A DNA stretch of 64,000 bases from an uncultured Selenomonadaceae bacterium (GTDB lineage: Bacteria > Bacillota > Negativicutes > Selenomonadales > Selenomonadaceae): assembly GCA_905234175.1 (NCBI GenBank), contig CAJOGX010000004.1, positions 27,401 through 91,400 of the forward strand, written 5' to 3'. A program made the translations under genes and the position numbers. Shown here in pieces: positions 9,501-18,005 of the stretch (the first letter of the stretch is position 1; each line of letters starts with the position of its first letter). The notes under the pieces were generated by a model. The model saw nothing but the letters and a program-made list of their open reading frames with translations. It was not told the DNA's origin and did not search any database.

Positions 9501-10767
9501 TCATGTCCTGCCCGCCAATGTCCAGCACGAAGCTGACGTTGGGACAAAATTCCTGCGCCGCCGTCAAGTGCGCGAAAGTTTCAACCTCGGAACCGTCCGC
9601 GTGCAGCGCCGCCTTAACAATCTGTTCGCCATAGCCCGTCGTGAAAACTTTGCCAACTTCGACGCCCGCCGGAAGATTTTCGTACAGCGCGCGAATCTGC
9701 GCAACGACGGTTTTCAGAGGCGAGCCGCCGTTCGAGCCGTAAGCCGTGTACAAAATTTCCCTGTTCCTGCCAATCGCGCAGATTTTGGTTGTAGTGGAAC
9801 CGGCGTCAATCCCAAGGAAAATTTTTCCGCGATAAGTTTGCAAATTGCCGCGTCGGACTTTTGCCAGTTCGTGGCGCGCGCGGAAATTCTGATAATCGCT
9901 ATGATTCCTGAACAAAATAAAATCTGCCTTGCGCGTCTCGGCTTTAGCGGCGGCGTCAGATTTTTTGATAGACGCTTCGAGTTCGGCGACGGAAATGTTT
10001 TGAGCTTCGTCGCTGAGCGCGGCGCCGGCGGCAACGAAATAATTCCCGTTATCGGTTTCGACAACCTGTTCCGGCGCAAGTTTCAGCGTCTCAACGAATC
10101 TTTTTTTGAGTTCCGGCAGAAAGTGCAGCGGCCCGCCTAAAAACGCTACAACGCCGTCAATCGGTCTGCCCTGCGCGAGGTTGCCAATCGTCTGATTAAC
10201 CACCGCCTGAAAAATCGAAAGGGCAATGTCCGCTTTTTTGGCGCCGTCGTTCATGAGCGCCTGAATGTCGGTCTTAGCGAAGACTCCGCAGCGGGAAGCG
10301 ATTGTGTAAATCTGCCTGCCCTTTTCGGCAAGCGCGTTCAAACCCAGCGCGTCGGTGGAAAGGAGCGCCGCCATGTGGTCGATAAAAGAGCCCGTACCGC
10401 CCGCGCAGACGCCGTTCATTCGCACTTCGGGCGTGCCTTTAAGGTAAATAATTTTCGCGTCCTCGCCGCCGAGTTCGACGACGGTTTCGGTGCGCGGGAT
10501 AAATTCTTCGACGGCGGTGCGGCAGGCAATGACTTCCTGCACGAACGGCAGCGAAATTTTTTTAGCAATGCCCATACCGGCGGAACCGGCCAGCGCGATT
10601 TTGAATTTCGTCTCGCCAACAAATTCCCTGAGCGTCGAAAGGGTATTCGTGAGCGCGGCGCCAATTTCCGAGAAGTGCCGCGAATAATCCTTGTGTAGAA
10701 TCGTCTTGTCGTCGTCCATGACAACGTATTTGATCGTCGTGGAGCCGATGTCAATTCCGACCTTCAT
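6580..10767 (-). CDS. 2-hydroxyacyl-CoA dehydratase activator/ATPase-type protein (BadF/BadG/BcrA/BcrD family, tandem ASKHA domains plus dehydratase-like C-terminal region)
   Basis: 1395 aa; GIDIGSTTIKYVV and GIDAGSTTTKICAIG phosphate motifs, CAGGTGSFIDHMA and CSAGCGSFIQNFA Cys-Gly motifs. Confidence 0.9.
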   Translation of the reverse strand: MKVGIDIGSTTIKYVVMDDDKTILHKDYSRHFSEIGAALTNTLSTLREFVGETKFKIALAGSAGMGIAKKISLPFVQEVIACRTAVEEFIPRTETVVELGGEDAKIIYLKGTPEVRMNGVCAGGTGSFIDHMAALLSTDALGLNALAEKGRQIYTIASRCGVFAKTDIQALMNDGAKKADIALSIFQAVVNQTIGNLAQGRPIDGVVAFLGGPLHFLPELKKRFVETLKLAPEQVVETDNGNYFVAAGAALSDEAQNISVAELEASIKKSDAAAKAETRKADFILFRNHSDYQNFRARHELAKVRRGNLQTYRGKIFLGIDAGSTTTKICAIGRNREILYTAYGSNGGSPLKTVVAQIRALYENLPAGVEVGKVFTTGYGEQIVKAALHADGSEVETFAHLTAAQEFCPNVSFVLDIGGQDMKCFFVRDGTIGNITLNEACSAGCGSFIQNFAQGLNMSVGEFAGKALTSEAPVDLGTRCTVFMNSKVKQAQKDGASVSDISAGIALSVIKNALFKVMQLRNVEDLGENIVVQGGTFYNDAVLRAIEEILGREVIRPDIAGLMGAYGAAILALETDDDKISNLLTADALENFDVVTKSYRCGRCGNNCLITMQKFPDGGKFFTGNRCERGVGGKVSASKEIPNAYAYKYQRVFDYQPLENPRRGTIGIPRVLNIYEDYPFWHTFFTALGYRVELSAKSNAEIFYKGISTIPSDSLCYPAKLAHGHVMDLIERGVTKIFYPCEPYNFDTRSDNFYNCPIVASYPENIRGNMDILREKKIKFLQPFLPVHDMKKLKRRLAEELASENISAQEISEAVDAAALELEKYRADVRKFGEETLARIEKTDEQAILLVGRPYHVDPEINHGISEMIQSYGLPIISEDAIYHLPTNSDSISVVNQWSYHARLYHAAHFAAEHSNVTLIQLSSFGCGLDALTTEQVKEIVEAHGRIYTMIKLDEVSNLGAARIRLRSLLAALKRKKPAAYVPVEFRPRPRFTANCKETHTILAPQMSPIHFELVQTVMRKYGYRVVIPEMPDKAAIDLGLRYVNNDMCYPAIVVIGQLLAALKSGDYDPDNTSIMMFQTCGACRATNYISVLRRALKFAGFGQVPVFACYGLETDDFELSRDCLMDAIKAAVYGDLLMNVSNRMRPYELRAGETDRLYENWMAIVRGDLLNGNYLSFRRNVKNIVAQFDAIPIDETLEKPKVGIVGEILVKYHPVANNQLEKVLAAEGAEVVMPDLIDFFLYGAYDEISRRKLLGGSRRDKLFAEIFIQFIEFFRRPMKNALKESVHFRAPHSIKETAALAGRHVSVGNMAGEGWFLTGEMVKLIEEGVENIVCLQPFGCLPNHITGKGVMHSLRESYKNANIVAIDCDAGSSEVNQLNRLKLMLAVAKKSLAS

Positions 10768-10845
10768 AGAAAAATCACCTCTGCCAAATTTTATAATTCG
10801 GCGGCGAGCTTGTCAATCAAGCGCGGTTTCATACGCAGAGGAACT

Positions 10846-11283
10846 TTAGCCCACGTCGCCCAGCAGCGGCAGTTCGCCCGACGCCAGCAAAAGTTCATTG
10901 GTCTCGTTTACGCTCAGCTGATTTTCCAGCGCGAAAAAAATAATGCTGTCCCATTCGCTGCGGACGTAAAGTTTTTCGACGCCGGCGTAGTACAAAAGAT
11001 AATTGGTTTCCTTTGGCGAAAGCCCCAGCGCCACGGCAACCGCAATTATTTTCGGTCGTGCGGGCTTTTTTGTTATGCCGGAAAAAATTCTGTAGACGTA
11101 GGTTGCGTCGAGCTGCGAGCGCTGAATCACGTCGAGCTTAGTCAAACTTTTTTCCGCCAGCAGTTTATTCAGATACTCTGCGAGCGTGAAACTGCGAAAA
11201 TTTTCCGCGTTGTCAGCTAAGAAATCTTCGACGCGCTTAGCCTCGGCGAGCTCATTCTCAAGCTCCTCGGTGTCTTTCTGCAA
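10846..11283 (-). CDS. helix-turn-helix (XRE-like) transcriptional regulator
   Basis: 145 aa; LAEKSLTKLDVIQRSQLDATYVYRIFSGITKKPARPKIIAVAVALGLSPKETNYLL. Confidence 0.7.
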   Translation of the reverse strand: MQKDTEELENELAEAKRVEDFLADNAENFRSFTLAEYLNKLLAEKSLTKLDVIQRSQLDATYVYRIFSGITKKPARPKIIAVAVALGLSPKETNYLLYYAGVEKLYVRSEWDSIIFFALENQLSVNETNELLLASGELPLLGDVG

Positions 11284-11322
11284 AAAATTTCACTCCTTGT
11301 GTTAAAATTCGCGCGGGAGGCG

Positions 11323-12693
11323 ATGAACTTGAAACCGAACGTTGCGGCGTATTTGAACTTCCGCTTCGAGAAACTGCGGTTGCTGAAAAAATCTGCGAAA
11401 GGCGAAGTCTGGCTGGCGCTGAACAAATCTACCAGCGAGCCGGTCGTCATGAAAATCGTGAACTACAGCGGCCTTCCCTATGCGAAACTCAAAGCTAATC
11501 CGCACGCGCTTTTCGCGAAAATTTTTTACTGTGCCGAGTCCGAGAGCGATACCGTCGTTGTCGAAGAATTTATTCAGGGCGAAACTTTGGAAGGGCGCGT
11601 TCTCAGCGAAACTGACGCGCGGAAATTTTTACTGCAGGTTTGCGACGGTCTGAAGTTCCTGCACGTCCTTGGAATTGTCCACCGCGACATTAAGCCGACG
11701 AATATGATTTTGCAAAGCGGCGGGATTATCCGGCTGATAGACTTCGACGCCGCCCGCACCGTCAAGGAAAATCAGCGCGAAGATACGAAATTCCTGGGCA
11801 CGAAAGGCTACGCGCCGCCCGAACAGTACGGCTTCGGGCAGACGGACGCCAGAAGTGACATTTATTCGCTAGGCAAAACTTTCCTCGAACTCACCGGCGA
11901 AAACTGTGGCAGTCAGCTCAAAAAAATTCTGCTGAAATGCGTGGAAGTCGACCCGAAAAATCGCTGGCAGTCCGCTGACGAACTCCGCGCCGCGCTCACC
12001 AAAAATAATCACATCGCGTTGAAAATCGGCGCAATTCTCTCCGCCGCCGCCGGTATTTTCCACTTCGTTAATTCGACGCCCGCGCCAGATGTTCCCGCCG
12101 AATCTGAAAATATTCCCGCCGAAGTCGAAGAAATTCCAACGCCAGAAATTGTCGAAACGCCAGCGCCGGAACCGGAGCCGGAACCAACGCCGGAAATTGT
12201 TGAGCCAGCGCCAGAGCCGGAACCCGCGCCGGAAATTAATGAAACGCTTGAGCCGGAACCCGTTGAACCGCCAGCGCCTTCGCAGGGTACAGAAAATTTC
12301 CAGCCATCATTTCCTGACAGCGCGCCCAGCCTTGAAAATTTTCAGCCGTCGTTCCCAGTCGTCAGTCAAACTCCGCAGGAACTTGGCGGCGTCCACCTTG
12401 GCGAGGAAATTTCAGCCAGCGACGGGCAGCACAGCTACGAAAATCTTACCGTGACCGTAAAAGATAACGCCGTGGTTGCGATTAGTACCGATTCGCCGGA
12501 AATTCAGACGCCCGAAGGCATTCGCGTCGGCATGGCTTTTTTCAACGTCATTTCGGCTTACGGAATAAATTTTCGCAAGCAGTTCAGCGGCGACGGTACG
12601 ATTTACATTTACCGGCAGGGCGACGCTGAAGTTATTTTCGTCGAACGTAACGGCTCCGTCGCCTCAATCAGCCTGAATTTACCTGCGCGGTAA
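11323..12693 (+). CDS. membrane-anchored eukaryotic-like serine/threonine protein kinase with Pro/Glu-rich spacer
   Basis: VHRDIKPTN and LIDFD motifs, GTKGYAPPEQYG; single TM; (P-E)n spacer; start ATG 11323 after gcgggagg. Confidence 0.85.
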   Translation: MNLKPNVAAYLNFRFEKLRLLKKSAKGEVWLALNKSTSEPVVMKIVNYSGLPYAKLKANPHALFAKIFYCAESESDTVVVEEFIQGETLEGRVLSETDARKFLLQVCDGLKFLHVLGIVHRDIKPTNMILQSGGIIRLIDFDAARTVKENQREDTKFLGTKGYAPPEQYGFGQTDARSDIYSLGKTFLELTGENCGSQLKKILLKCVEVDPKNRWQSADELRAALTKNNHIALKIGAILSAAAGIFHFVNSTPAPDVPAESENIPAEVEEIPTPEIVETPAPEPEPEPTPEIVEPAPEPEPAPEINETLEPEPVEPPAPSQGTENFQPSFPDSAPSLENFQPSFPVVSQTPQELGGVHLGEEISASDGQHSYENLTVTVKDNAVVAISTDSPEIQTPEGIRVGMAFFNVISAYGINFRKQFSGDGTIYIYRQGDAEVIFVERNGSVASISLNLPAR

Positions 12694-12757
12694 TGATTTT
12701 CCAAATCCCGCTCGCTAAAATTAAGCTAGAATAAAACTGCGAAGGGAGGTAGGTTGA

Positions 12758-13120
12758 ATGAAAAAATTTTTCGCAGTGGCGGCGCTCGTGCTCGGAATTT
12801 TTGTCGCGCAGATTTCAGCGGCTGAGGCGTATGATCATCACGTTGGCGAATGGAACGGCGGCTGGAAGGCGTACCTCATGACGGAGACGATTAGCATTAA
12901 GAGCCGTGAATACATGGATTACAGCTGCACGGTTAAGGCGATACGCGGCAACGACGTGATTTATGTCAAATACAATTTTTGGGAAGACCGCTCACGCAGG
13001 TTGATTGAGCATTTCACAAATGACCAGGGTCATAGCGGCATGTTTACCGTCTCCGACGCGAACGGCTTTTATATCGAGTATAACATCGACGATTACGTCA
13101 GCAAGAATTATTACGAGTGA
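12758..13120 (+). CDS. hypothetical secreted protein, 120 aa
   Basis: Signal peptide MKKFFAVAALVLGIFVAQISAAEA; RBS gggaggtagg. Confidence 0.7.
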   Translation: MKKFFAVAALVLGIFVAQISAAEAYDHHVGEWNGGWKAYLMTETISIKSREYMDYSCTVKAIRGNDVIYVKYNFWEDRSRRLIEHFTNDQGHSGMFTVSDANGFYIEYNIDDYVSKNYYE

Positions 13121-13130
13121 GGTGATTCGC

Positions 13131-13388
13131 ATGAAAAAAGTTTTAGCGATAGCGGCGGTCGTACTGGGAATCCTGAGCTTTCAAACGGTGCACCTTGAGG
13201 CGGGCGTTAAAGGAACGGTCTGGCGTTGCTCGTGGTGCAAGCAGGAACTTAAAATGCCGCCCTACGAAAACCCTGGCGACTACCGCGAATACAAAGGCGG
13301 CTGCTCACGCGCGCCTTTCGGCGACCGGCACCAATGGAAACCCTGCGGCTATCATTTTTCAGACGGCTCAGTTAGCTACACCAATTAA
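13131..13388 (+). CDS. hypothetical secreted Cys-rich small protein, 85 aa
   Basis: ATG 13131 after gaggtgat; signal peptide then CSWCKQEL...GGCSRAPFGDRHQWKPCGYHF. Confidence 0.65.
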   Translation: MKKVLAIAAVVLGILSFQTVHLEAGVKGTVWRCSWCKQELKMPPYENPGDYREYKGGCSRAPFGDRHQWKPCGYHFSDGSVSYTN

Positions 13389-13413
13389 TTCAAATTTGTG
13401 CGAGGTGATTCAA

Positions 13414-13608
13414 ATGGCAACGGCAATCAAAGGCGCGGTTATCGCGGGCGAAAAGGGCAGTACGGTCGATTATTATCGCAAGTGCGAGGCGTGCGGCTAC
13501 ACTTCTTCCAGCAAGTACAACACGGCGCATTTGGCGTACAAGTACCGCCACTCCTTCAAGTGCCCGAAGTGCGGCAACAAGCAGGACATCGAAATTAACG
13601 TTGACTGA
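13414..13608 (+). CDS. small zinc-ribbon-like protein, 64 aa
   Basis: ATG 13414 after cgaggtgatt; CEACGYTS...CPKCGNKQ. Confidence 0.65.
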   Translation: MATAIKGAVIAGEKGSTVDYYRKCEACGYTSSSKYNTAHLAYKYRHSFKCPKCGNKQDIEINVD

Positions 13609-13633
13609 AAAATTTTCTGCGCAAAAAAAAATT

Positions 13634-13662
13634 AAGCCGGTCAAATCGACTGGCTTTTTTAT
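13634..13662. terminator. bidirectional terminator
   Basis: AAGCCGGTC-AAATC-GACTGGCTT stem flanked by A8 and T6. Confidence 0.8.
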
Positions 13663-14519
13663 TTGAGTTCGTTTAGTAACGCAAGATAACTTTCGTAGCG
13701 TTCGCGCAGGATTTTGCCAGCGTCCGCCGCCGCTTTGACGCCGCAGCTCGGTTCGTGGCTGTGACTGCAGCCGTTCAGGAATTTGCAGTCGTACGCGAAA
13801 TCGGTGAACTCCTTAAAACATTCGCGCAGATTTTCAGCGGTAATTCCCAGCTCGCTCAAGTCAACGGCGCTGAAACCTGGTGTGTCAACCAGATAGCCGC
13901 CGCCAAATTCAATCAGCTCGGCGACGCGCGTGGTATGCTTTCCGCGCAGAATTTTTTCGCTGACTGAGCCGGTTTTGAGTTTCAAACGCGTATCAATTCT
14001 ATTCAGCAGGGAACTTTTACCGACGCCGCTGGGGCCCGCGAAAACCGTCACGCCGCTGGAAATAGTTTCGCGCAGATTTTCAATGCCGGTGCCGTCCAGC
14101 GCGGAAGTGCGGACGATTTCGTAAAGATTTTCGTACTCGGCGAGGAAATTTTTATCGGCCGCCAGATCTATTTTATTAATGCAAAGAATAATTTCGGTGA
14201 GCCGTGAAAATTCCGCCAGCGCGAGGAAACGGTTAAAGAGCAGGCGGTTCAAATCTGGCTGGGCGGCGGCGAAAGTCAGAATGATTCGGTCGACGTTAGC
14301 GACGGCTGGGCGGCTGAGCAGACTTTTACGCGGCTGAATTTTTTCGATAACGCCGGAGCCGTCCCTGAGCTTTGAAATTTCTACGAAGTCGCCAGGAGCA
14401 ACCGCACTGCCGGAATTTTTGTCGCGCTTGAGAAGTCCGCGCAGCTTGCAGGGAATGAGCTCGCTTTCAGCCTGAACGAAAAAAAAGCTGTTATAAAATT
14501 TTATGACGCGCCCAATCAT
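13659..14519 (-). CDS. rsgA: ribosome small subunit-dependent GTPase A
   Basis: Circularly permuted GTPase: CINKIDL, GPSGVGKSSLLN, VDTPGF and C-terminal Cys/His cluster. Confidence 0.95.
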   Translation of the reverse strand: MIGRVIKFYNSFFFVQAESELIPCKLRGLLKRDKNSGSAVAPGDFVEISKLRDGSGVIEKIQPRKSLLSRPAVANVDRIILTFAAAQPDLNRLLFNRFLALAEFSRLTEIILCINKIDLAADKNFLAEYENLYEIVRTSALDGTGIENLRETISSGVTVFAGPSGVGKSSLLNRIDTRLKLKTGSVSEKILRGKHTTRVAELIEFGGGYLVDTPGFSAVDLSELGITAENLRECFKEFTDFAYDCKFLNGCSHSHEPSCGVKAAADAGKILRERYESYLALLNELK

Positions 14520-16351
14520 CTTTTGCTAAGCCCGTCAATTTCTGGAAAGTCAAAATTCTGCTCGAACGGCGCCTCGACAATTTCGCTGTCGGCGTAGAGA
14601 TTTTCGATTTCGGGGTTGGCGGAAAAATCTTCGTGGCGCGAAACGATAAGGTCAATGGACGTGCCGTGTTCGACGTAAGCGGCGGGCAGCGGGTTCTGGT
14701 TTAAAACGGTGCCGTCGTTTTGAATGCTCTCGCGGTAGTTCACGGTGCCGACTTTCAAGCCGCGCTGTTCGATATTGGATTTGGCGGTGTCAAGCAGAAT
14801 ATTTTGCACGTCGGGAACGTAAGTCATTTCGACTGGCGTTGGACGGGGCGCGGCGGCGGCCTCAGCGCGACCGGAACGGCTGGCGACGTTGGTACCGCGC
14901 GAAACTACCAGGTCGATAACCTGCCCGCGATTGATTTTCGTGCCAATAATCGGGTCGTGCGAAAGGATTGTGCCAGGCTCAAACTCAGAATCTTTTTCGT
15001 AGATAGCGCCGAGCTGGAGGCCGAGCTTCCTTAACCGCTCGACAGCGTGATATTTTTTCAAGCCGATAAGGTCGGGCATGTCGATAACTTCGCCGCCCTT
15101 GCTGACGTAAATCGTGACGCGGCGTTCGGCCTTGACGTTCCTGCCCGCAACGGGATCCTGCGTGACAACCTGACCGGCGGGGACGGTTGCGTCGTAAATT
15201 TCGGCGATACTGACGCGGAGCCTTCCGTCTTCAAGAATCTGGCGCGCAAGACCGAGCTGCTTACCGGCGACGTTTGGCACAGCAACTTCCTCGCCGTCGG
15301 AAATTTGCCCGAACGCCATGATAAAGCCGGCGCCGAATCCTGCAATGAGTACCAGAATAAGTCCAAAAATAAATGCTTTTGAGCGCAGGAAAAATTTTTC
15401 GGTCGGCTTGGCTTTTGGCTTTGAATCGATAATTTTGACGGCGTTTTCGCGAATGTTACGGCGCGGCGGGAGCGTGGAGGCTTTGGCGCGCGGCAGAATT
15501 TTCGTAGCGTCGGGGTCGTCGAGCTGCGCGACGCTCAAATTTGCTTCGATGTTCGACAGCGCCTGAATCATGTCGAAACTCGATGGGCGATGTTCGGGGT
15601 CTTTGTTCATTGCGCGCAGGACGATTGCTTCAAGCATTGACGGGATTTGCGGGCGGAGCGAAACTGGCGGCGCGGGGTCTTCCTCCACGTGTTTCATTGC
15701 GATTGCCAGCGCGTTTTCCCCGTTGAACGGCAGGCGGTTAGTCAGCATTTCGTACATGACAATTCCCAGCGAGTAAACGTCAGATTTCGGCGTAACGGTG
15801 CCGCCCTGCGCCTGCTCCGGCGAAAAATAATGGACGGAGCCGATAACATTCCCGTCGTAAGTCATAGTTGATTCGGAAATGGCGCGCGCAATTCCAAAGT
15901 CAGCAATTTTCGCGTGACCTTCGGGCGTCATCAAAATGTTGTGCGGCTTAATATCGCAGTGCACGAGATTGTTGGCGTGGGCGTGCGCTAAACCGCTGGC
16001 GATGTCCCTGGCGATTTTCACGGCGTCGATAATTTCCAGCGGCCCTTCCTCGCGAATTTTGTCCTTGAGCGAACTGCCAGGAATGAGCTCCATAACAATG
16101 AAGTGGTCGATTTCGTCAATGCCTACGTCGTAAACGTTGACGATATTGGGGTGAGAAAGCCGAGCCGCCGCCTGAGCTTCGCGCTCGAATTTTTCTACGA
16201 AGGCGGCGTCCGAGCGGTAAGCTTCGTGAAGAATTTTCACGGCGACGGGGCGGTCAAGGAGTTTATCGTGCGCGCGGTAAACTTCAGCCATGCCGCCGCT
16301 GCCGATTTTTTCTTCGAGTTCGTAGCGCCCGCACAAAACTCGTCCTAACAT
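14516..16351 (-). CDS. PASTA-domain serine/threonine protein kinase (Stk/PrkC type)
   Basis: GSGGMAEVYRA, HCDIKPHNIL, ADFGIAR; TM segment; three PASTA repeats. Confidence 0.95.
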   Translation of the reverse strand: MLGRVLCGRYELEEKIGSGGMAEVYRAHDKLLDRPVAVKILHEAYRSDAAFVEKFEREAQAAARLSHPNIVNVYDVGIDEIDHFIVMELIPGSSLKDKIREEGPLEIIDAVKIARDIASGLAHAHANNLVHCDIKPHNILMTPEGHAKIADFGIARAISESTMTYDGNVIGSVHYFSPEQAQGGTVTPKSDVYSLGIVMYEMLTNRLPFNGENALAIAMKHVEEDPAPPVSLRPQIPSMLEAIVLRAMNKDPEHRPSSFDMIQALSNIEANLSVAQLDDPDATKILPRAKASTLPPRRNIRENAVKIIDSKPKAKPTEKFFLRSKAFIFGLILVLIAGFGAGFIMAFGQISDGEEVAVPNVAGKQLGLARQILEDGRLRVSIAEIYDATVPAGQVVTQDPVAGRNVKAERRVTIYVSKGGEVIDMPDLIGLKKYHAVERLRKLGLQLGAIYEKDSEFEPGTILSHDPIIGTKINRGQVIDLVVSRGTNVASRSGRAEAAAAPRPTPVEMTYVPDVQNILLDTAKSNIEQRGLKVGTVNYRESIQNDGTVLNQNPLPAAYVEHGTSIDLIVSRHEDFSANPEIENLYADSEIVEAPFEQNFDFPEIDGLSKR

Positions 16352-16366
16352 AAAAATCCTCCTTTC

Positions 16367-17065
16367 CTAAACTGCGACGACAATCGCGGAAATATTATCG
16401 TGCCCGCCGTTTTGGAGCGCGGCGTCAATCAGCTCGTCGACGGGGCTGGCACTGCGCGACAGAATTTCAGCGATTGCCCTGTCGCTGACCATGTTGGTAA
16501 GGCCGTCGGTGCACAAAAGGTAAATATCGCCCGCCGCCACGGAAAAGCTGGCGGTGTCGACTGTGATTTCCTCAACGACGCCGACCGCCTGCGTGAGAAG
16601 ATTTTTCAGCGGGTGGACGCGGGCTTCCTCCGGCGTGAGCCTGCCGCGCCGCACGAGATCTTCAACGTAGGAATGATCTTCGGTGATTTGTTCCAGCAGA
16701 TTATTTCTGAGCCGGTAGAGCCTGCTGTCGCCGACGTGAGCGAAATATGCGCGCCCGTCATACAGGTGAAGAATCGTGGCGGTCGTGCCCATGCCGCGAT
16801 AACTTTCGTTGCTTCGCGCGGTGCGGAGAATTGCGGCGTTGGCTTTTAAAATCGCTTTCTGCAAAATATCTTCGTGCCAGGGTTTGGGGACGCTGGGCAG
16901 AAAATCTTCGACGGTTTCAACGAGCATACGGCTGGCGATTTCACCGGCGGCGGCTCCGCCCATTCCGTCAGCCACGACGAACGTATCCGGCTCGATAAAA
17001 ATCAGCGCGTCCTCGTTATTTTTGCGAACTTTGCCGACGCTGGTTGCGTGGAAAACTTTGGACAT
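16367..17065 (-). CDS. PP2C-family serine/threonine phosphatase (Stp/PrpC type)
   Basis: RKNNEDALIF, VADGMGGAAAGEIAS, GDSRLYRL, LCTDGLTNMV. Confidence 0.95.
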   Translation of the reverse strand: MSKVFHATSVGKVRKNNEDALIFIEPDTFVVADGMGGAAAGEIASRMLVETVEDFLPSVPKPWHEDILQKAILKANAAILRTARSNESYRGMGTTATILHLYDGRAYFAHVGDSRLYRLRNNLLEQITEDHSYVEDLVRRGRLTPEEARVHPLKNLLTQAVGVVEEITVDTASFSVAAGDIYLLCTDGLTNMVSDRAIAEILSRSASPVDELIDAALQNGGHDNISAIVVAV

Positions 17066-17077
17066 TGCAGCCCCTCC

Positions 17078-17869
17078 TTAGAGAACTTTATAAATCAGCG
17101 TGGTGCTGCCGATTAGAATTTTGTCGCCGTGTCGCAGATCGCAGCGCGTGACGGACTTTTTGTTTACGAAGGTACCGTTCAGACTTCCGGCGTCGCGCAG
17201 AACGTGGCGGTGGCGCTCGTAGGAAATGTACGCGTGAATCCTCGACGCGCCGTCGTCCTTCAAAACAAAATCGTTGGTTTCCTTGCGCCCAAGGTAAACC
17301 TGACTTTCGCCCAGCACGATTTCCGAAGTTTCGGAGTCGGTGATAACCGCGATGTGGTAGGAAATTTTCCGCGTGGAAGTTTTCATGGACGCCGTGATTT
17401 TGGTTTTGTCCGCGATAACCGTATCGCTGTTGGTGGCGTCGCCGTTTTCCAGCAGCGTTTGCGAGAGCACGTCATTTTCCAGGTCGATTGTATCTTCGGC
17501 GGCCTCAGTTTCAGCGACGTATTTGGACTTGACGACGATAGCGGCGTCGCCCTCGGAAATTTTTTCAATGCGAACTTTCAGCGTGCCGTCCATGAAACAG
17601 TTTTCGCGAATGGTTTTGCGTTCAACTGCTTCGTAGAGGGCTTTCAGCACGCGGTCGGCGCTAAGGCGGTGGCAGTCGTCTTCGCTCAGGAAAATCGTGT
17701 AGTCATTCGGCACCACGTGCACGCCGTCGACTGTTTTTTTCTGCCGGACAATTTCCCGCTCAAGCGCCTTGACGAGTTCCGGCGGCTCAATTTCGCCGCG
17801 CTTCTGAAATAAATTCGCCAGCTGATCGCTGAGTACGCCTGCAAAGCTCAAAGCCGCTCGCCTCCCCAT
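17078..17869 (-). CDS. DUF3662-like + FHA domain protein (FhaA-like); TTG at 17851 behind GGGGAGG may be the true start
   Basis: C-terminal VYLGRKETNDFVLKDDGASRIHAYI...LNGTFVN FHA motif; N-terminal EIEPPELVKALEREI. Confidence 0.85.
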   Translation of the reverse strand: MGRRAALSFAGVLSDQLANLFQKRGEIEPPELVKALEREIVRQKKTVDGVHVVPNDYTIFLSEDDCHRLSADRVLKALYEAVERKTIRENCFMDGTLKVRIEKISEGDAAIVVKSKYVAETEAAEDTIDLENDVLSQTLLENGDATNSDTVIADKTKITASMKTSTRKISYHIAVITDSETSEIVLGESQVYLGRKETNDFVLKDDGASRIHAYISYERHRHVLRDAGSLNGTFVNKKSVTRCDLRHGDKILIGSTTLIYKVL

Positions 17870-18005
17870 AAATTTTCGGCGTCATTATAGCACAGTTGTC
17901 AATTAATGGTAACCCCTTTCTGAAAAAAATTTGAAATTATTTTTCGCTTGAATACCTGTAACTGGCTGTGATAAAATTGGAAAAAATTTTCAGGGAGGTA
18001 GTGTT

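Noticed and set aside
7936-10140. 734-aa plus-strand ORF opposite the dehydratase activator
   Set aside because: Shadow ORF: low-complexity Arg/Asn/Val/Phe-rich translation, fully antisense to a clearly conserved gene; arises because TTA/CTA/TCA codons are rare in the sense frame
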